DNA from: Staphylococcus sp. GSSP0090
GTDB taxonomy: Bacteria; Bacillota; Bacilli; Staphylococcales; Staphylococcaceae
Length of the DNA: 64,000 bases
Direction: 5' to 3'
Assembly (NCBI RefSeq): GCF_013391405.1
Contig: NZ_JACBFD010000008.1
Span: forward strand, 1-64,000
Part shown: positions 10,686-20,507 of the stretch, one piece after another
How the letters are laid out: each line of letters starts with the position of its first letter
Position numbering within the stretch: position 1 is the stretch's first letter
The notes under the pieces: model-generated
Databases searched by the model: none
What the model saw: the letters and a program-made list of their open reading frames with translations, nothing else
What the model was told of the DNA's origin: nothing
Position numbers and translations under genes: made by a program

Positions 10686-11519
10686 TTATTTATTAATTTC
10701 TGCTTTATTTTCTAGATTATCCGACATTTGACGCTTTACTTGTTGCTTATTAGTATTAACATATGAATACTTCTTATGTGCGATACATCTATAAAGCGCA
10801 TAAATAACTACACACAATAGCGCTAAAAATAATAAAAAGTATATATGATGTGGTATATTATTGAGACTCAACGTTCCTAATACAACAGATTGTGAAATAC
10901 CTTCTATTAAATAATACAAGGGATTTAACATTAAAATATGTGACACTAATGTTGTATTTGTATTAGGTATAAAAATAATTGGAACAATGAAAAACATAAC
11001 AACACTCACTACATAATAAATGATATTGACTTTGTTACTCACTATTGCGATTAAGCCTAATAATGTAGAAATAACTACCATAAATACTAATGACATGGCA
11101 ACAAAGAATAATGTTGATAGCATTGAACTTTCAATATTTACTGGTGTAGCTAATATAATCATTATCAGTGAAATATACATTATCACACTAAACAGTAGTG
11201 CTATGATTATATTTTGAAAAATTGGATTTAAATTAAATAACTTACCAGTAAAGTAATCATGTTTAAATGTATTATAACTTTGATAAATCGCTATCCAAAT
11301 ATATGCAAAACTCATAACTGCTGCTAATCTAAAAAAACCACGTGCTTGTTTAATTTCTTCCGTACCATTCATTTTAAAAATCAACACCATTATTAAAAGT
11401 ACAAGGATACTTACTATAAATGGTATTACTAGCCACATCCATTGTGATTTCAAGCGTTGATACGCGTGTCTCAAGAGATGTGGTGTATTTATAAAATAAT
11501 TAATCATACTATCAATCAT
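10686..11519 (-). CDS. ABC-2 type permease, TagG-like
   Basis: This 277-residue integral membrane protein has about six hydrophobic segments (roughly 28-50, 65-82, 103-127, 133-157, 160-182 and 232-252). It has the ABC-2 permease layout of TagG/TarG, which with TagH exports wall teichoic acid. It starts nine bases after the stop of the ATPase-like gene at 11529-13061, so the two form an operon and probably a complex. It is shorter and quite diverged from what I remember of true TarG, which in staphylococci lies elsewhere, so I treat it as a paralogue. The substrate is unknown. It ends next to a bidirectional terminator. Confidence 0.65.
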   Translation of the reverse strand: MIDSMINYFINTPHLLRHAYQRLKSQWMWLVIPFIVSILVLLIMVLIFKMNGTEEIKQARGFFRLAAVMSFAYIWIAIYQSYNTFKHDYFTGKLFNLNPIFQNIIIALLFSVIMYISLIMIILATPVNIESSMLSTLFFVAMSLVFMVVISTLLGLIAIVSNKVNIIYYVVSVVMFFIVPIIFIPNTNTTLVSHILMLNPLYYLIEGISQSVVLGTLSLNNIPHHIYFLLFLALLCVVIYALYRCIAHKKYSYVNTNKQQVKRQMSDNLENKAEINK

Positions 11520-11528
11520 TTATCACAC

Positions 11529-13061
11529 CTACAATTCAATATAAATCCATTTATTATTTTTTAAATCTGCCATAAAATACCCATCATCAGATTTCGCTAT
11601 CCAAAAATTACTATCAATATTAAATTTTTCTTTGAGTTTTTCTTTATCTTTAATTGGAAGCGTAAAACCAACTAATTTATTTTGATCATTAAATAACATC
11701 GATATCGGTTGTTGAACAATTGGTACAACAAAACGGTCATCTTTACCGCTTTCAGGTACGAGCGAATCCGTCGCTGTGCTATGCTTTTTGTGTAAATGAC
11801 TATTAAAGAATTCATTATAATTACTATAATTATTATGCATATATGGTGCTAGTGTGCTTGCACTATGTTCTTCAAACAAACTAGCTGGATCAAAATAACG
11901 TAACTTGTTCTTTGCAACTTTATAATTATTGTTATCGACTTCAATACGATAATTTTTAGTGTTTTCTCCTGTTATTGTAACAAACGCATATTTATCTGCC
12001 TTGACCTTTTTGCCATTTGACATATTTTCTAAATTTATCGCGTCTTTTAAAACAATACCATATGCTAATTTTTCCTCATATGGATTTTTTTGTTGATCTT
12101 GTATGGTCGCTTGATCATCATTCTTACCTATCTCAAGCTTACCTAAATCATTGAACATGAACAATGCCATGACGATTATTCCTAATAAGAATACAATAAA
12201 CAGTGTCCAGAAACGAACAAGTGCTACTGGTGGTTTAGCGTGATTGTAACGTTCAATACGTTTGAAATTATAGGTTAACTCAGGAATTCTTGTTCTACTT
12301 TTTTTCCAATCAACGTCAAAATTGGATTTTTCTTCTTCACTCGTTAGTGATAAACGATCTTTTTCATGCTCTTTATAAGCAGGTAATACTTGATTAAGCG
12401 AACCATCCATTCTGAGCTGACCATGTGAAATCCACGCAATATAATTACTTGTTCGTGAAATACGTTCTATATTGTCATCAATCAGTACAATCGTTAAATT
12501 TTCATTTATGTATTCGTTCGTTAGTTCGATTGCTTTTTCAAAGTAATCATCATCTAAATAACTTAATATCTGGTTCATTATAATAATACTGGATTTGGAT
12601 GTTCTTGCTAATGTAAATTGCAATCTGGCATATGTTTCATCTGTTAAATCTTTTATAGGCGTATTTATATCATCTTGAAGATGAGCAAATTTAATAATCT
12701 GTTCAACTTTATGATCGGATGTTTTATAAGGAAATAACGTGATTGCATTTTTTACATAATCAATTACCGAAGTAGTTTGCAGTAATTTATCTTCAATATC
12801 TGCAAAAAATATATCTTTCTTTCTAATTACTTTACCTTTATCTGGTTTAATTTCACCACTTAATAAACGACCTATCAAAGATTTAGAGGAATCGTCTTCA
12901 CCAATAACACCGAGTGCTTCACCTTGATAGATATGTAGATTAATATTATTCAATTCAATATCTTCTGCATCATATCCAAATGGTAGATACCATTTTTTAG
13001 ATTTTTTATTTCTATAATAATGAGTTACATTGAGTAACTTTAATATAATTGAACTACCCAT
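11529..13061 (-). CDS. TagH-like ABC transporter ATPase homologue with degenerate catalytic motifs
   Basis: This 510-residue protein has the architecture of TagH: an N-terminal ABC ATPase domain (about 5-240), a membrane segment at about 282-306 and an extracytoplasmic C-terminal domain. The ATPase motifs are largely lost. Walker A reads GEDDSSKS (54-61), keeping lysine 60 but lacking the glycines. The signature is LTDETYARLQ instead of an SGG or SSG form. Walker B reads IIIMNQILSYLD, with N and Q where D and E should be. The H-loop histidine is replaced in VLIDDNIERI. It probably binds nucleotide poorly or not at all. It is co-transcribed with the TagG-like permease. A teichoic-acid role is inferred from resemblance only. 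Confidence 0.7.
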   Translation of the reverse strand: MGSSIILKLLNVTHYYRNKKSKKWYLPFGYDAEDIELNNINLHIYQGEALGVIGEDDSSKSLIGRLLSGEIKPDKGKVIRKKDIFFADIEDKLLQTTSVIDYVKNAITLFPYKTSDHKVEQIIKFAHLQDDINTPIKDLTDETYARLQFTLARTSKSSIIIMNQILSYLDDDYFEKAIELTNEYINENLTIVLIDDNIERISRTSNYIAWISHGQLRMDGSLNQVLPAYKEHEKDRLSLTSEEEKSNFDVDWKKSRTRIPELTYNFKRIERYNHAKPPVALVRFWTLFIVFLLGIIVMALFMFNDLGKLEIGKNDDQATIQDQQKNPYEEKLAYGIVLKDAINLENMSNGKKVKADKYAFVTITGENTKNYRIEVDNNNYKVAKNKLRYFDPASLFEEHSASTLAPYMHNNYSNYNEFFNSHLHKKHSTATDSLVPESGKDDRFVVPIVQQPISMLFNDQNKLVGFTLPIKDKEKLKEKFNIDSNFWIAKSDDGYFMADLKNNKWIYIEL

Positions 13062-13075
13062 CTATCGTCATCCTT

Positions 13076-13390
13076 CTATAATTTTAATAATGCAATTGGT
13101 AAACCTTCTTCAGGTTCTGCACTTTTTATTCTAAAACCCCAAGCAAAAACACCTTTTAAACGCTCAACTTTAAAATAATTCTCAGTACCATCATTTAACT
13201 TATAAATTCTACCAATTTCTATTTTATTTCTATCTACCAGATAACTTTCTGCAATGATAACTTTACTTTGATAAACATCATATTCATTAAATATACCGTT
13301 CATCTCTGCTTTTCTCATTTTTTCTTTGTAACCTTGAATTTCGTTACGTAATTCTACTTCACTCATTTCACTCAATTTCTTCTGTTCCAT
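13076..13390 (-). CDS. yfhH: YfhH family protein (DUF1811)
   Basis: This small cytoplasmic protein of 104 residues resembles B. subtilis YfhH (DUF1811), whose function is unknown. Residues 1-50 look helical and highly charged ([15 protein letters not shown] onward). The rest is a beta-rich domain with [16 protein letters not shown] and [10 protein letters not shown]. Its ATG (13390) lies inside the 3' end of recX, giving a 23-base overlap, so the two are translationally linked. It is followed 14 bases later by the TagH-like gene, so recX, yfhH and the TagGH-like pair appear to be one transcript. Confidence 0.75.
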   Translation of the reverse strand: MEQKKLSEMSEVELRNEIQGYKEKMRKAEMNGIFNEYDVYQSKVIIAESYLVDRNKIEIGRIYKLNDGTENYFKVERLKGVFAWGFRIKSAEPEEGLPIALLKL

Positions 13391-14186
13391 CAACAATACC
13401 ACTCTCTTCTAGTTTAGCTTTAATTTTATCATATTTATATCCTTTTCTCATAAGACCTTCTATTGTTTTATTGATTAATTTTCTACCTGAAAATTTTCTT
13501 GAATATTTATTATAGACCTTCTCTAGTTCTTGTTGTAACAAGCCCTCTATTTCAGATTCAGGTTGTGAAAAGTCCATTTCATCCATTACTATCTTTATTG
13601 TTTCAAAGTTATAACCCTTTTGCATTAAAGATTGGGATAATTTCTCTTTCCTTTTAATCATAGGTCCCTTTTTCTGTCTTAATATTTTATTAGCTACTTT
13701 AATAATATCTTCCATTGGTTGTTCTTTCTCATATCGCTCAGCATATTCATCAATAATAGTTTGTTCAACACCAGCATCTCTCAATTTTTGTCTAAAAATA
13801 CCTGATCCTTTATCTGTCGTAAGTATCATAGTGTTTTTTAAACTATTAGCGTAATCTTCATGATCAATGAGTCTTTGCTCATGGCAATAGTCAATGACAC
13901 TTGAAATAACAGCTTCTGAAATTTCCTTTTTTTGTAAATGTTGTATCACTTCATGATCCGTTCTTTTTCTATATGATAAAAATTGAATTGCTACATTCAC
14001 TGCTTGTCTATATTGATCATACTTTTGAATTTGTTCCATATCTGCAGCATCAACGATTTGACCTTTTCTTAAATTGAAATGTACATACGTATCCATATCG
14101 ATACCCATTTCAAATTCCTCGTCTAAATATAAATTAAAGCGTTCTTTATTTTTCTTTTGTACTTCTATTTTCGTAATTTTAGGCAT
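13368..14186 (-). CDS. recX: Regulatory protein RecX
   Basis: RecX binds RecA and limits its strand-exchange and coprotease activity. The protein has 272 residues, the length I remember for S. aureus RecX. It is built of tandem three-helix repeats, seen as recurring [32 protein letters not shown] and [15 protein letters not shown] blocks. I used ATG 14186 ([10 protein letters not shown]), preceded by AAGTGGAGTG, rather than a codon three positions upstream. There is no GAACN4GTTC operator in the bases just upstream that I can see. It lies downstream of sgtB but is separated from it by a terminator. Confidence 0.9.
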   Translation of the reverse strand: MPKITKIEVQKKNKERFNLYLDEEFEMGIDMDTYVHFNLRKGQIVDAADMEQIQKYDQYRQAVNVAIQFLSYRKRTDHEVIQHLQKKEISEAVISSVIDYCHEQRLIDHEDYANSLKNTMILTTDKGSGIFRQKLRDAGVEQTIIDEYAERYEKEQPMEDIIKVANKILRQKKGPMIKRKEKLSQSLMQKGYNFETIKIVMDEMDFSQPESEIEGLLQQELEKVYNKYSRKFSGRKLINKTIEGLMRKGYKYDKIKAKLEESGIVDGTEEIE

Positions 14187-14274
14187 TATTCTCACTCCAC
14201 TTATAAGGATAACTCAAATTGTTTAGTAATGGAATCATAGTGACTAGCTTATTTAAAATGACTTTGAATATATT

Positions 14275-14312
14275 AAAAAAAGAGTGAAGATATAAAATCA
14301 ATCACTCTTTTT
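14275..14312 (-). terminator. Terminator after sgtB
   Basis: The inverted repeat AAAAAGAGTGA / TCACTCTTTTT (11 bp, 14-base loop) has a T-run on the minus strand. It lies between sgtB and recX. Confidence 0.75.
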
Positions 14313-14395
14313 GATTTCGTATCCTCACTCTTTGTAATTTTTATTTTTTAAACTCATTTACAAATACAATTCCTATTAAGCCAATACTTTTAATA

Positions 14396-15208
14396 TTATA
14401 CACCTAATTCTTGGATTGCATTTTCATACTGACTATTTGAAATATAACCTTGTTGCTTCATTTTTTCCAAATCTGTTTTAACACGATTAATAAAATTGTC
14501 TGACATATCATTAATATTATATACACTTGGTGCATTGATTTTACTTGCTAATATTGCACTTTGTAATACCGATATTTGAGGTAAATTAGGATTATTTTTA
14601 TCAGTCGTTACTCCAAAATAGTGATTAGCAGCAGATTCAATCGTGTATTGATCACTTCCATAATATATGTTGTTCATATAAAAGCTTAAAATTTCATTTT
14701 TATTATATGCTTTCTCTACTCTATGTGCGACGAACAATTCTTTAATTTTCCTAGTAAGTGACTGCTCATTATCATAATAGTAGTTTTTAACTACTTGTTG
14801 GGTAATGGTACTTCCACCTTGGACACTTTTATCACTCAATGTAGAAAATAATGCACGTGACGTGCCTTTTACATCGAAACCGTGATGTTTATAAAAACGC
14901 TCATCTTCCATAGCAATAAAAGCACCTTTCGTATAATCTGGCATATTCGATGCAGAAACAAAAGATTCTTTTTCTGTTATATTTTCCAACTCGTCTGTAT
15001 CTGCTCTAAGTGATAATGCGTACATCACCCCAATGATAATTCCAATAATAACTAAAATAGGAATGAGTAGTTTAATAACGATACCCTTACCTTTTTTCTT
15101 TTTCTGTGGTTTATTCACAGGTTTAAAATACGTATTGTGATGTAATTGATTTGAGTCATTTGAGTCGTTGTGTTTGTAATTCGGTTTATAACGATCGCTT
15201 CTTTTCAT
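14396..15208 (-). CDS. sgtB: Monofunctional peptidoglycan glycosyltransferase SgtB (Mgt)
   Basis: This is a membrane-anchored GT51 enzyme that polymerises lipid II into glycan strands without a transpeptidase domain. The 270-residue protein has a charged cytoplasmic start, one membrane anchor (about 44-67), then the glycosyltransferase domain. That domain has the classic motifs: [13 protein letters not shown] with catalytic Glu, [16 protein letters not shown], and [11 protein letters not shown] leading to [20 protein letters not shown] precedes the ATG, and a TATAAT at 15244-15239 could be its -10 box. In S. aureus sgtB is a VraSR target; here vraSR lies 7 kb away, but I could not confirm a VraR site. 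Confidence 0.93.
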   Translation of the reverse strand: MKRSDRYKPNYKHNDSNDSNQLHHNTYFKPVNKPQKKKKGKGIVIKLLIPILVIIGIIIGVMYALSLRADTDELENITEKESFVSASNMPDYTKGAFIAMEDERFYKHHGFDVKGTSRALFSTLSDKSVQGGSTITQQVVKNYYYDNEQSLTRKIKELFVAHRVEKAYNKNEILSFYMNNIYYGSDQYTIESAANHYFGVTTDKNNPNLPQISVLQSAILASKINAPSVYNINDMSDNFINRVKTDLEKMKQQGYISNSQYENAIQELGV

Positions 15209-15373
15209 GCGGTAGCTCCTTTATGTTGCTCTCATATCATTATAAGTGAGTGTATCAATAGTTTAAATGTTTATCTATAGCTAAATGCAAAAATCAGTCC
15301 AAGGGTGTATAAATGTTTCCACATGAAGTTTTATATTGACGTGTTTATGATTGTTTTATCACAATAACGCAAC

Positions 15374-15423
15374 AAAAAAACTGGAATACGATGGGTAGTT
15401 TACACTACCTATCGCTTCCAGTT
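15374..15423 (-). terminator. Terminator after the PfpI/DJ-1 family gene
   Basis: A two-part stem (AACTGGAA/TTCCAGTT and CGATGGGTAGT/ACTACCTATCG) is followed by a seven-base T-run on the minus strand. The rest of 15209-15468 shows nothing else. Confidence 0.8.
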
Positions 15424-15468
15424 AAACAAATCATTCGCGAGAATAATTATAGTTATTGACCTATACTA

Positions 15469-15987
15469 TTAATCGTTGAGTTGATTTACAATTTCTCTAT
15501 TAAAGTCATCTAAATCATCTGGTGTACGGCTTGTAACAATATTTTTATCTACTACAACGGATTCATCAACAACTTGTGCCCCAGCGTTTGCTAAGTCTTT
15601 ACGCACATTTAATACTGCAGTTAAAGTACGTCCATTTAAATCATCTGTATCAATTAAAATTTGTGGTCCGTGACAAATTGCAAATGCTGGTACATCATTT
15701 TTAGTAAAGTATTTCGCAAATGTACCGTATCTACCTTCAGAATCGCCACGTAAGTGGTCTGGAGAAAATCCACCAGGAATTAATAAACCATCGTAATCTT
15801 CAGGTTTTGCGTCAGCAATACTAACATCTACCGTAGCTTTTGTACCATGTTTACCTACGACTTCACTGTTCGCTTGATCACCTATAACAACTGTTTCGTG
15901 TCCCGCTTCTTCAATCGCTTCTTTAGGACTAGTTAATTCTATATCTTCAAATTCATTTGTTAAAATGATTGCTACTTTTTTAGCCAT
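15469..15987 (-). CDS. PfpI/DJ-1 family protein (general stress protein 18 type)
   Basis: This 172-residue protein of the DJ-1/PfpI superfamily has the nucleophile-elbow cysteine in [11 protein letters not shown], a nearby acidic residue in [14 protein letters not shown], and the [14 protein letters not shown] start typical of YraA/GSP18. Members are variously described as glyoxalases, protein deglycases or stress chaperones; the activity of this one cannot be decided from sequence. A good ribosome binding site (AAAGGTG) precedes the ATG. It is a single-gene transcript. Confidence 0.85.
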   Translation of the reverse strand: MAKKVAIILTNEFEDIELTSPKEAIEEAGHETVVIGDQANSEVVGKHGTKATVDVSIADAKPEDYDGLLIPGGFSPDHLRGDSEGRYGTFAKYFTKNDVPAFAICHGPQILIDTDDLNGRTLTAVLNVRKDLANAGAQVVDESVVVDKNIVTSRTPDDLDDFNREIVNQLND

Positions 15988-16075
15988 TAATAATCACCTT
16001 TCTCTATTTATGTTCTACATACTATATAGACTAAAATTGAAAGTTTAAACATAGGCTTAAAATATCATATCTAAC

Positions 16076-16252
16076 TTATTTATCTTCTGACGATTTTGAA
16101 ACAGTTTTAACTTTTTCTTCAAGTTGATCGAGCAAGCCAATCCACTCATCTATATCTTCTACGCGAACTTCATCAGGATTAACGTGATCAATATCATCAA
16201 TAAATTTTTCTAATCTTGCTCTAATTTGATCAATTGTTTGATTTTCATTCAT
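16076..16252 (-). CDS. Small SE1561-family protein (58 residues)
   Basis: This short gene encodes a 58-residue, acidic, helix-rich protein (MNENQTIDQIRARLEKF at the start, then DEVRVEDIDEWIGLL and LEEKVKTVSK). The ribosome binding site AAGGAGT lies at a near-ideal distance from its ATG, which supports real translation. It resembles the staphylococcal family called SE1561, of unknown function. The long amphipathic helices suggest a dimer or a binding partner rather than an enzyme. It lies about 90 bases upstream of the PfpI-like gene on the same strand and may be co-transcribed. Confidence 0.75.
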   Translation of the reverse strand: MNENQTIDQIRARLEKFIDDIDHVNPDEVRVEDIDEWIGLLDQLEEKVKTVSKSSEDK

Positions 16253-16494
16253 TTTAAAAGTGACTCCTTTTTATAAGATAATATAATCCTAACATGGATT
16301 TGACAAAATTTGGTATAGTCTTAATAATATTAAGGTGAAATGTTAGATATGATGCACGTACAAATAATCAGAAAAGGTTAAAATGTGTCTTTATTATAAC
16401 TTTTTGAATGTAAAGTGTAAGTTATTATATCTTTCTCTAAATAAAGTTTAGCCTATACCTATAAAAAGATAAAAGTAAAAAGGAAGTTTTAATT

Positions 16495-17634
16495 ATGTTG
16501 AATTTGTATGCATCAAATGTTAAGAAACCAATTTCAATTCATAACGACCCGTGGGAAGCATACAATGATATGCAAGAGCACAAGCGTTTGACATTGAGTA
16601 ATATAGAATTCACTACAACCAATTTATGTAATATGCGTTGTAGTCATTGTGCTGTCGGTTATACATTGCAAACCGCTGACCCTGATCCATTACCTATGGA
16701 TTTAATTTATCGTCGGTTAGATGAGATTCCAGATCTTAAAACGATGTCTATCACTGGTGGCGAACCTATGTTTTCAAAAAAATCCATAAGAAATGTTGTT
16801 AAACCTTTATTAAAATATGCGCATAGTCGTGGTATCTATGTTCAAATGAATTCTAATTTAACCTTACCTCTAGACCGTTATTTAGATATTGCTGAATATA
16901 TCGATGTTATGCATATTTCACATAATTGGGGAACAATTGAGGAATTTACCGATGTAGGGTTTGGAGCTATGGAGAAACAACCTCCTTTAAAAGCCAAATT
17001 GAAATTGTATGAGCAAATGCTATCTAATTCCAGTACCTTATCTCAGCAAGGTATGTTTATTTCTGCTGAAACGATGTTGAATCAAAGCACTGTACCACAC
17101 CTTGAAAAAATACATAATGAGATTGTCCATGATATGCAATGTCAAAGACACGAAATTCATCCCATGTATCCTGCTGATTTTGCTAGTCAACTAGAAGTAC
17201 TTTCTCTTAAAGAAATGAAAACAGCAATACACCATATTTTAGATATTCGTGACCCCGATTTATGGATGTTATTTGGTACATTACCCATTTACCCATGTAT
17301 CAACGATGAGAATGACCAAGCATTACTACAAAGGCTAAGAGATACCCCTAATGTAACAATGAGAAATGATCCAGATGGCCGTAATAGATTAAATGTAAAT
17401 GTTTTTACAGGCAACGTGATAGTCACTGACTTTGGTGATGAAAATGGCACCATTTCAAATATTAAACATGATAAATTGCCAGACGTGTTTAATCATTGGC
17501 TTGCGACACCATTAGCACAATCACTTAATTGTCATTGCTCAGCATTTAATTGTCTCGGTCCTAATGTACTTGTTAAAAATATGTATTACCCTAATACGGA
17601 CTTTAAAAAGAATGAGCAAATCATGCATCGTTAA
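16495..17634 (+). CDS. yfkAB: Radical SAM protein YfkAB
   Basis: This 379-residue radical S-adenosylmethionine protein has the 4Fe-4S motif CNMRCSHC (C45, C49, C52), followed by the SAM-binding SITGGEP segment. The C-terminal region has further cysteines (NCHCSAFNCLGP), which could bind an auxiliary cluster. In B. subtilis the equivalent is split into or annotated as yfkA/yfkB; the substrate is unknown. AAGGAAG precedes the ATG. It stands alone between divergent and convergent neighbours and ends at a hairpin. Confidence 0.85.
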   Translation: MLNLYASNVKKPISIHNDPWEAYNDMQEHKRLTLSNIEFTTTNLCNMRCSHCAVGYTLQTADPDPLPMDLIYRRLDEIPDLKTMSITGGEPMFSKKSIRNVVKPLLKYAHSRGIYVQMNSNLTLPLDRYLDIAEYIDVMHISHNWGTIEEFTDVGFGAMEKQPPLKAKLKLYEQMLSNSSTLSQQGMFISAETMLNQSTVPHLEKIHNEIVHDMQCQRHEIHPMYPADFASQLEVLSLKEMKTAIHHILDIRDPDLWMLFGTLPIYPCINDENDQALLQRLRDTPNVTMRNDPDGRNRLNVNVFTGNVIVTDFGDENGTISNIKHDKLPDVFNHWLATPLAQSLNCHCSAFNCLGPNVLVKNMYYPNTDFKKNEQIMHR

Positions 17635-17653
17635 AAATGGACGTTATAATATT

Positions 17654-17710
17654 AAAAAGCGAAAGTTGACAGTTAATCTAAGGTGATTATTTGTACAACT
17701 TTCGCTTTAC
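17654..17710. terminator. Bidirectional terminator between yfkAB and the thioesterase gene
   Basis: A perfect 13-bp repeat (AAAGCGAAAGTTG / CAACTTTCGCTTT) is separated by 27 bases, with A/T runs on both flanks. Confidence 0.7.
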
Positions 17711-17711
17711 T

Positions 17712-18233
17712 TTATTCTATATTTTGTACATTGGATAAAAATTCTATCGTCTCTTTACTTTCTTGTCTACGCTCTTTTCTACGTTTTACACGCGCAAGTG
17801 CTGTATCATGAAACCATTTTTCAGTTTGTGTTTCTGGATATACTTGTGGTACTTCTTGTGGTTTGCCATTTTCATCTAACGCAACAAATGTTAAAAAACT
17901 AAGTGCTGCTAAATGGCGTTCGTTCTTAACAACATCTTCAATAACGATTTGTACACAGACCTCCATCGAAGATTTACCAGCATATGAAACCATGGCTTCG
18001 AAAGAAATGATATCGCCTGTTTTAATAGGCTTCAAAAAATCGACTGAATCCGTAGATGCAGTTACAACTTGCGAATTGCTATGTTTAGTCGCTGTAATAG
18101 CTGAAATTTCATCTATATTAGCCATCAATATACCACCAAACATTGTGTGCAGATGGTTGGTATCTTGAGGGAATATTTGTCTTTCTTTGATACTTCTAGA
18201 TTCCGACATTGATTTACTTGCTACATTTCCCAT
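17712..18233 (-). CDS. Acyl-CoA thioesterase (hotdog fold)
   Basis: This cytoplasmic enzyme hydrolyses acyl-CoA thioesters. The 173-residue protein matches the YciA/BACH-type hotdog family: the PQDTNHLHTMFGGILMANIDEISAI core with the conserved helix, then VTASTDSVDFLKPIKTGD and FLTFVALDENGKP. The C-terminal 40 residues are charged. I used ATG 18233, where AAGGGAG is well placed, not the longer frame eleven codons upstream. Chain-length preference is unknown. Confidence 0.88.
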   Translation of the reverse strand: MGNVASKSMSESRSIKERQIFPQDTNHLHTMFGGILMANIDEISAITATKHSNSQVVTASTDSVDFLKPIKTGDIISFEAMVSYAGKSSMEVCVQIVIEDVVKNERHLAALSFLTFVALDENGKPQEVPQVYPETQTEKWFHDTALARVKRRKERRQESKETIEFLSNVQNIE

Positions 18234-18446
18234 AATTTTAGCTCCCTTATTAATTCTCAATAACATAAATTAAGGAGCAGGCTAGAAATCTATATAACAT
18301 GGATTTCATATCCTCACTCCCAATTCAAATAATCTCAAACAATATTATTTATCGCAAATCTCTCTAATTGTGCACTAATAGCTATACTTATTTTAATTCA
18401 TCATTAGCACATGTTTGACTTACTAAACGATATTGTTTTATTCAAA

Positions 18447-19685
18447 TTATTTTGACCAATTTCCATTTTCAAACACGAGTTCTCGTTCATCGTCTTGTGT
18501 TATGCCATAAATAGTTAAATCGGGACTTCCTATCATAAAATCTACATGAATTAATGAATCATTTAAGCCATGTGCTAATTTTTCTTCAGTAGTCATTTCT
18601 GTACCACCTTTAACATTAAATCCATAAGCTGAACCTAATGCAATATGACAAGAGGCATTTTCATCAAATAATGTATTATAAAAAATAGTATGACGATTTG
18701 AAATTGGGGAATCATCCGGTACAAGCGCTACTTCTCCTAACCTTCTTGCACCTTCATCCGTATTTAATAAATCGCTTAATACATCTTCACCTTGATTTGC
18801 TTTAAAATCAACAACCTCACCATTTTCAAAAGTTAATGTAAAACCGTCAATGATATTACCATTATGACTAAGTGGTAATTTATTAGTAACGTGACCATTT
18901 ACATTTAAGCGATGTGGTGCGGTAAATACTTCCTCAGTTGGAATATTTGCAACAAAAGCTTGTCCTTCACTCGTATAACTTGTAGCATCTTCCCAAATAT
19001 GTCCTTCTGGCAGACCAATGACTAGATCCGTACCTTCTGAAACATAGTGTAATGCTTTATAATTTTTATCTTGTAATTTACGTGCATGGACACTTAAATG
19101 ATCTACATGCTTTTTCCAATTTTCTACAGGATCGTTACCATCTACACGCACGATATCTAATACTTCATCAATAAACTTGCTGTAGGCTTCTTCTTCAGTC
19201 AATTCTGGGTATACACGTTGCGCCCATGCTTTTGAAGGATAAGCAGCTACACACCATGGGAATTGATTCTTTTGGCTGGCTTCCATATAACCTTTATAAG
19301 CAGTCGAATATTGTCTTTGATAAGTTGATAACTTTTCACTATCGATGCCATTTAATAAATCTGGATCTTGTGTGATGAGTGCTAAGTTGGCTGCGCCGCG
19401 TTTTACATAGTCCATACGTTTTTCAACTTCATAAGATTTCACAGCATTTTTCTCAAAATATTCAACTGACTCATATTCGAATTTCAAACGCGATAATCGG
19501 TCATCACTATATTCTACTTTAACATCAGACGCGCCACGCTTATATGCCGCTTCAACTATGTAATGTGTCAATTCTAGTGCATCCACACTAGATCTAATAA
19601 ATACAGGTTGATCCTTTTGAACATTCATGCCCACGCCAACTAATAATTCAGCATATTGTTGAAGTTTATCTTGTAATTGTGTCAT
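18447..19685 (-). CDS. ampS: Aminopeptidase AmpS/PepS (M29 family)
   Basis: This is a cytoplasmic metallo-aminopeptidase (thermophilic aminopeptidase family M29). The 412-residue protein shows the family's metal-ligand regions: [35 protein letters not shown], the [16 protein letters not shown] glutamate segment, [11 protein letters not shown] and [16 protein letters not shown] 19685 follows AAGGGGAG and gives the family length; the longer frame adds 20 unlikely residues. It begins 13 bases after the stop of the DUF1128 gene and is co-transcribed with it. Confidence 0.92.
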   Translation of the reverse strand: MTQLQDKLQQYAELLVGVGMNVQKDQPVFIRSSVDALELTHYIVEAAYKRGASDVKVEYSDDRLSRLKFEYESVEYFEKNAVKSYEVEKRMDYVKRGAANLALITQDPDLLNGIDSEKLSTYQRQYSTAYKGYMEASQKNQFPWCVAAYPSKAWAQRVYPELTEEEAYSKFIDEVLDIVRVDGNDPVENWKKHVDHLSVHARKLQDKNYKALHYVSEGTDLVIGLPEGHIWEDATSYTSEGQAFVANIPTEEVFTAPHRLNVNGHVTNKLPLSHNGNIIDGFTLTFENGEVVDFKANQGEDVLSDLLNTDEGARRLGEVALVPDDSPISNRHTIFYNTLFDENASCHIALGSAYGFNVKGGTEMTTEEKLAHGLNDSLIHVDFMIGSPDLTIYGITQDDERELVFENGNWSK

Positions 19686-19698
19686 ATGGTTACTCCCC

Positions 19699-19902
19699 TT
19701 ATTTTCTGATTTGACCAAGTGCATCAGCAATGGCAGATGCTTCACTTGGCGTAAATGATGCTTTTGATGTTACATATTCATGAATTTCACGAATTTCTTG
19801 TTCATCTGCCGATTTATAATTATCTGGATCAATCAAACTTTGATTTACAAGATTTAATCTATCTCTTATTTCTTCTATCATTTGTTCTATACTTTTTGCC
19901 AC
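19699..19902 (-). CDS. UPF0435/DUF1128 family protein
   Basis: This small 67-residue protein has unknown function. It has the family pattern [17 protein letters not shown] in the first half and the ending [15 protein letters not shown], matching DUF1128 proteins of Bacillales. The likely start is GTG at 19902, with AAAGAGGTG six bases upstream; another GTG lies inside that ribosome binding site and is unlikely. It is the first gene of a two-gene transcript with ampS and is divergent from ptpA. Confidence 0.82.
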   Translation of the reverse strand: MAKSIEQMIEEIRDRLNLVNQSLIDPDNYKSADEQEIREIHEYVTSKASFTPSEASAIADALGQIRK

Positions 19903-20036
19903 AAAATTCACCTCTTTTTCAATTTATTTTATCAAATTTACCTATCTTGTAAAACTTTTATGACAATTACCCTTTTGAAATGATTAGAAAAGCTTTAAAA
20001 TGGGAAATAGGAGTATATAAATTTGGAGGTACACAA

Positions 20037-20501
20037 ATGATTACAGTAGCATTCGTATGTTTAGGAAATATTTGTCGTTCACCTATGGCGGAAGCAATCA
20101 TGCGACAAAAATTACTTGATAGAAATATAAACGATATTACGGTTACCTCTAGAGGCACAGGGCAATGGAACTTAGGTGAACCGCCTCATGAAGGTACACA
20201 AGCAATCCTATCTGAACATGACATACCATTTGATGGAATGATTAGTGAGCTATTTGAATCAACTGATGACTTTGATTATATTATTGCAATGGATCAAAGT
20301 AACGTTGATAATATCAAACAAATCAATCCTAATATCAAAGGTCAATTATTTAAACTGTTAGAGTTTAGTGATATGACCGAAACAGATGTCCCAGATCCTT
20401 ATTACACAAATAATTTCGAAGGCGTCTATAAAATGGTACAATCATCTTGTGATAATTTAATCAATTTTATAATTAAAGATGCAAATATAAGAGAGGAGTA
20501 A
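20037..20501 (+). CDS. ptpA: Low molecular weight protein-tyrosine-phosphatase PtpA
   Basis: This enzyme removes phosphate from protein tyrosines; in S. aureus PtpA is secreted during infection without a signal peptide. The 154-residue protein has the P-loop CLGNICRS (C8, R14) directly after the first strand. The general-acid aspartate is in DVPDPYYT near residue 120. The ATG at 20037 follows GGAGGT. The next gene starts six bases after its stop, so they form a small operon ending in a hairpin at 20835. Confidence 0.93.
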   Translation: MITVAFVCLGNICRSPMAEAIMRQKLLDRNINDITVTSRGTGQWNLGEPPHEGTQAILSEHDIPFDGMISELFESTDDFDYIIAMDQSNVDNIKQINPNIKGQLFKLLEFSDMTETDVPDPYYTNNFEGVYKMVQSSCDNLINFIIKDANIREE

Positions 20502-20507
20502 CATATC

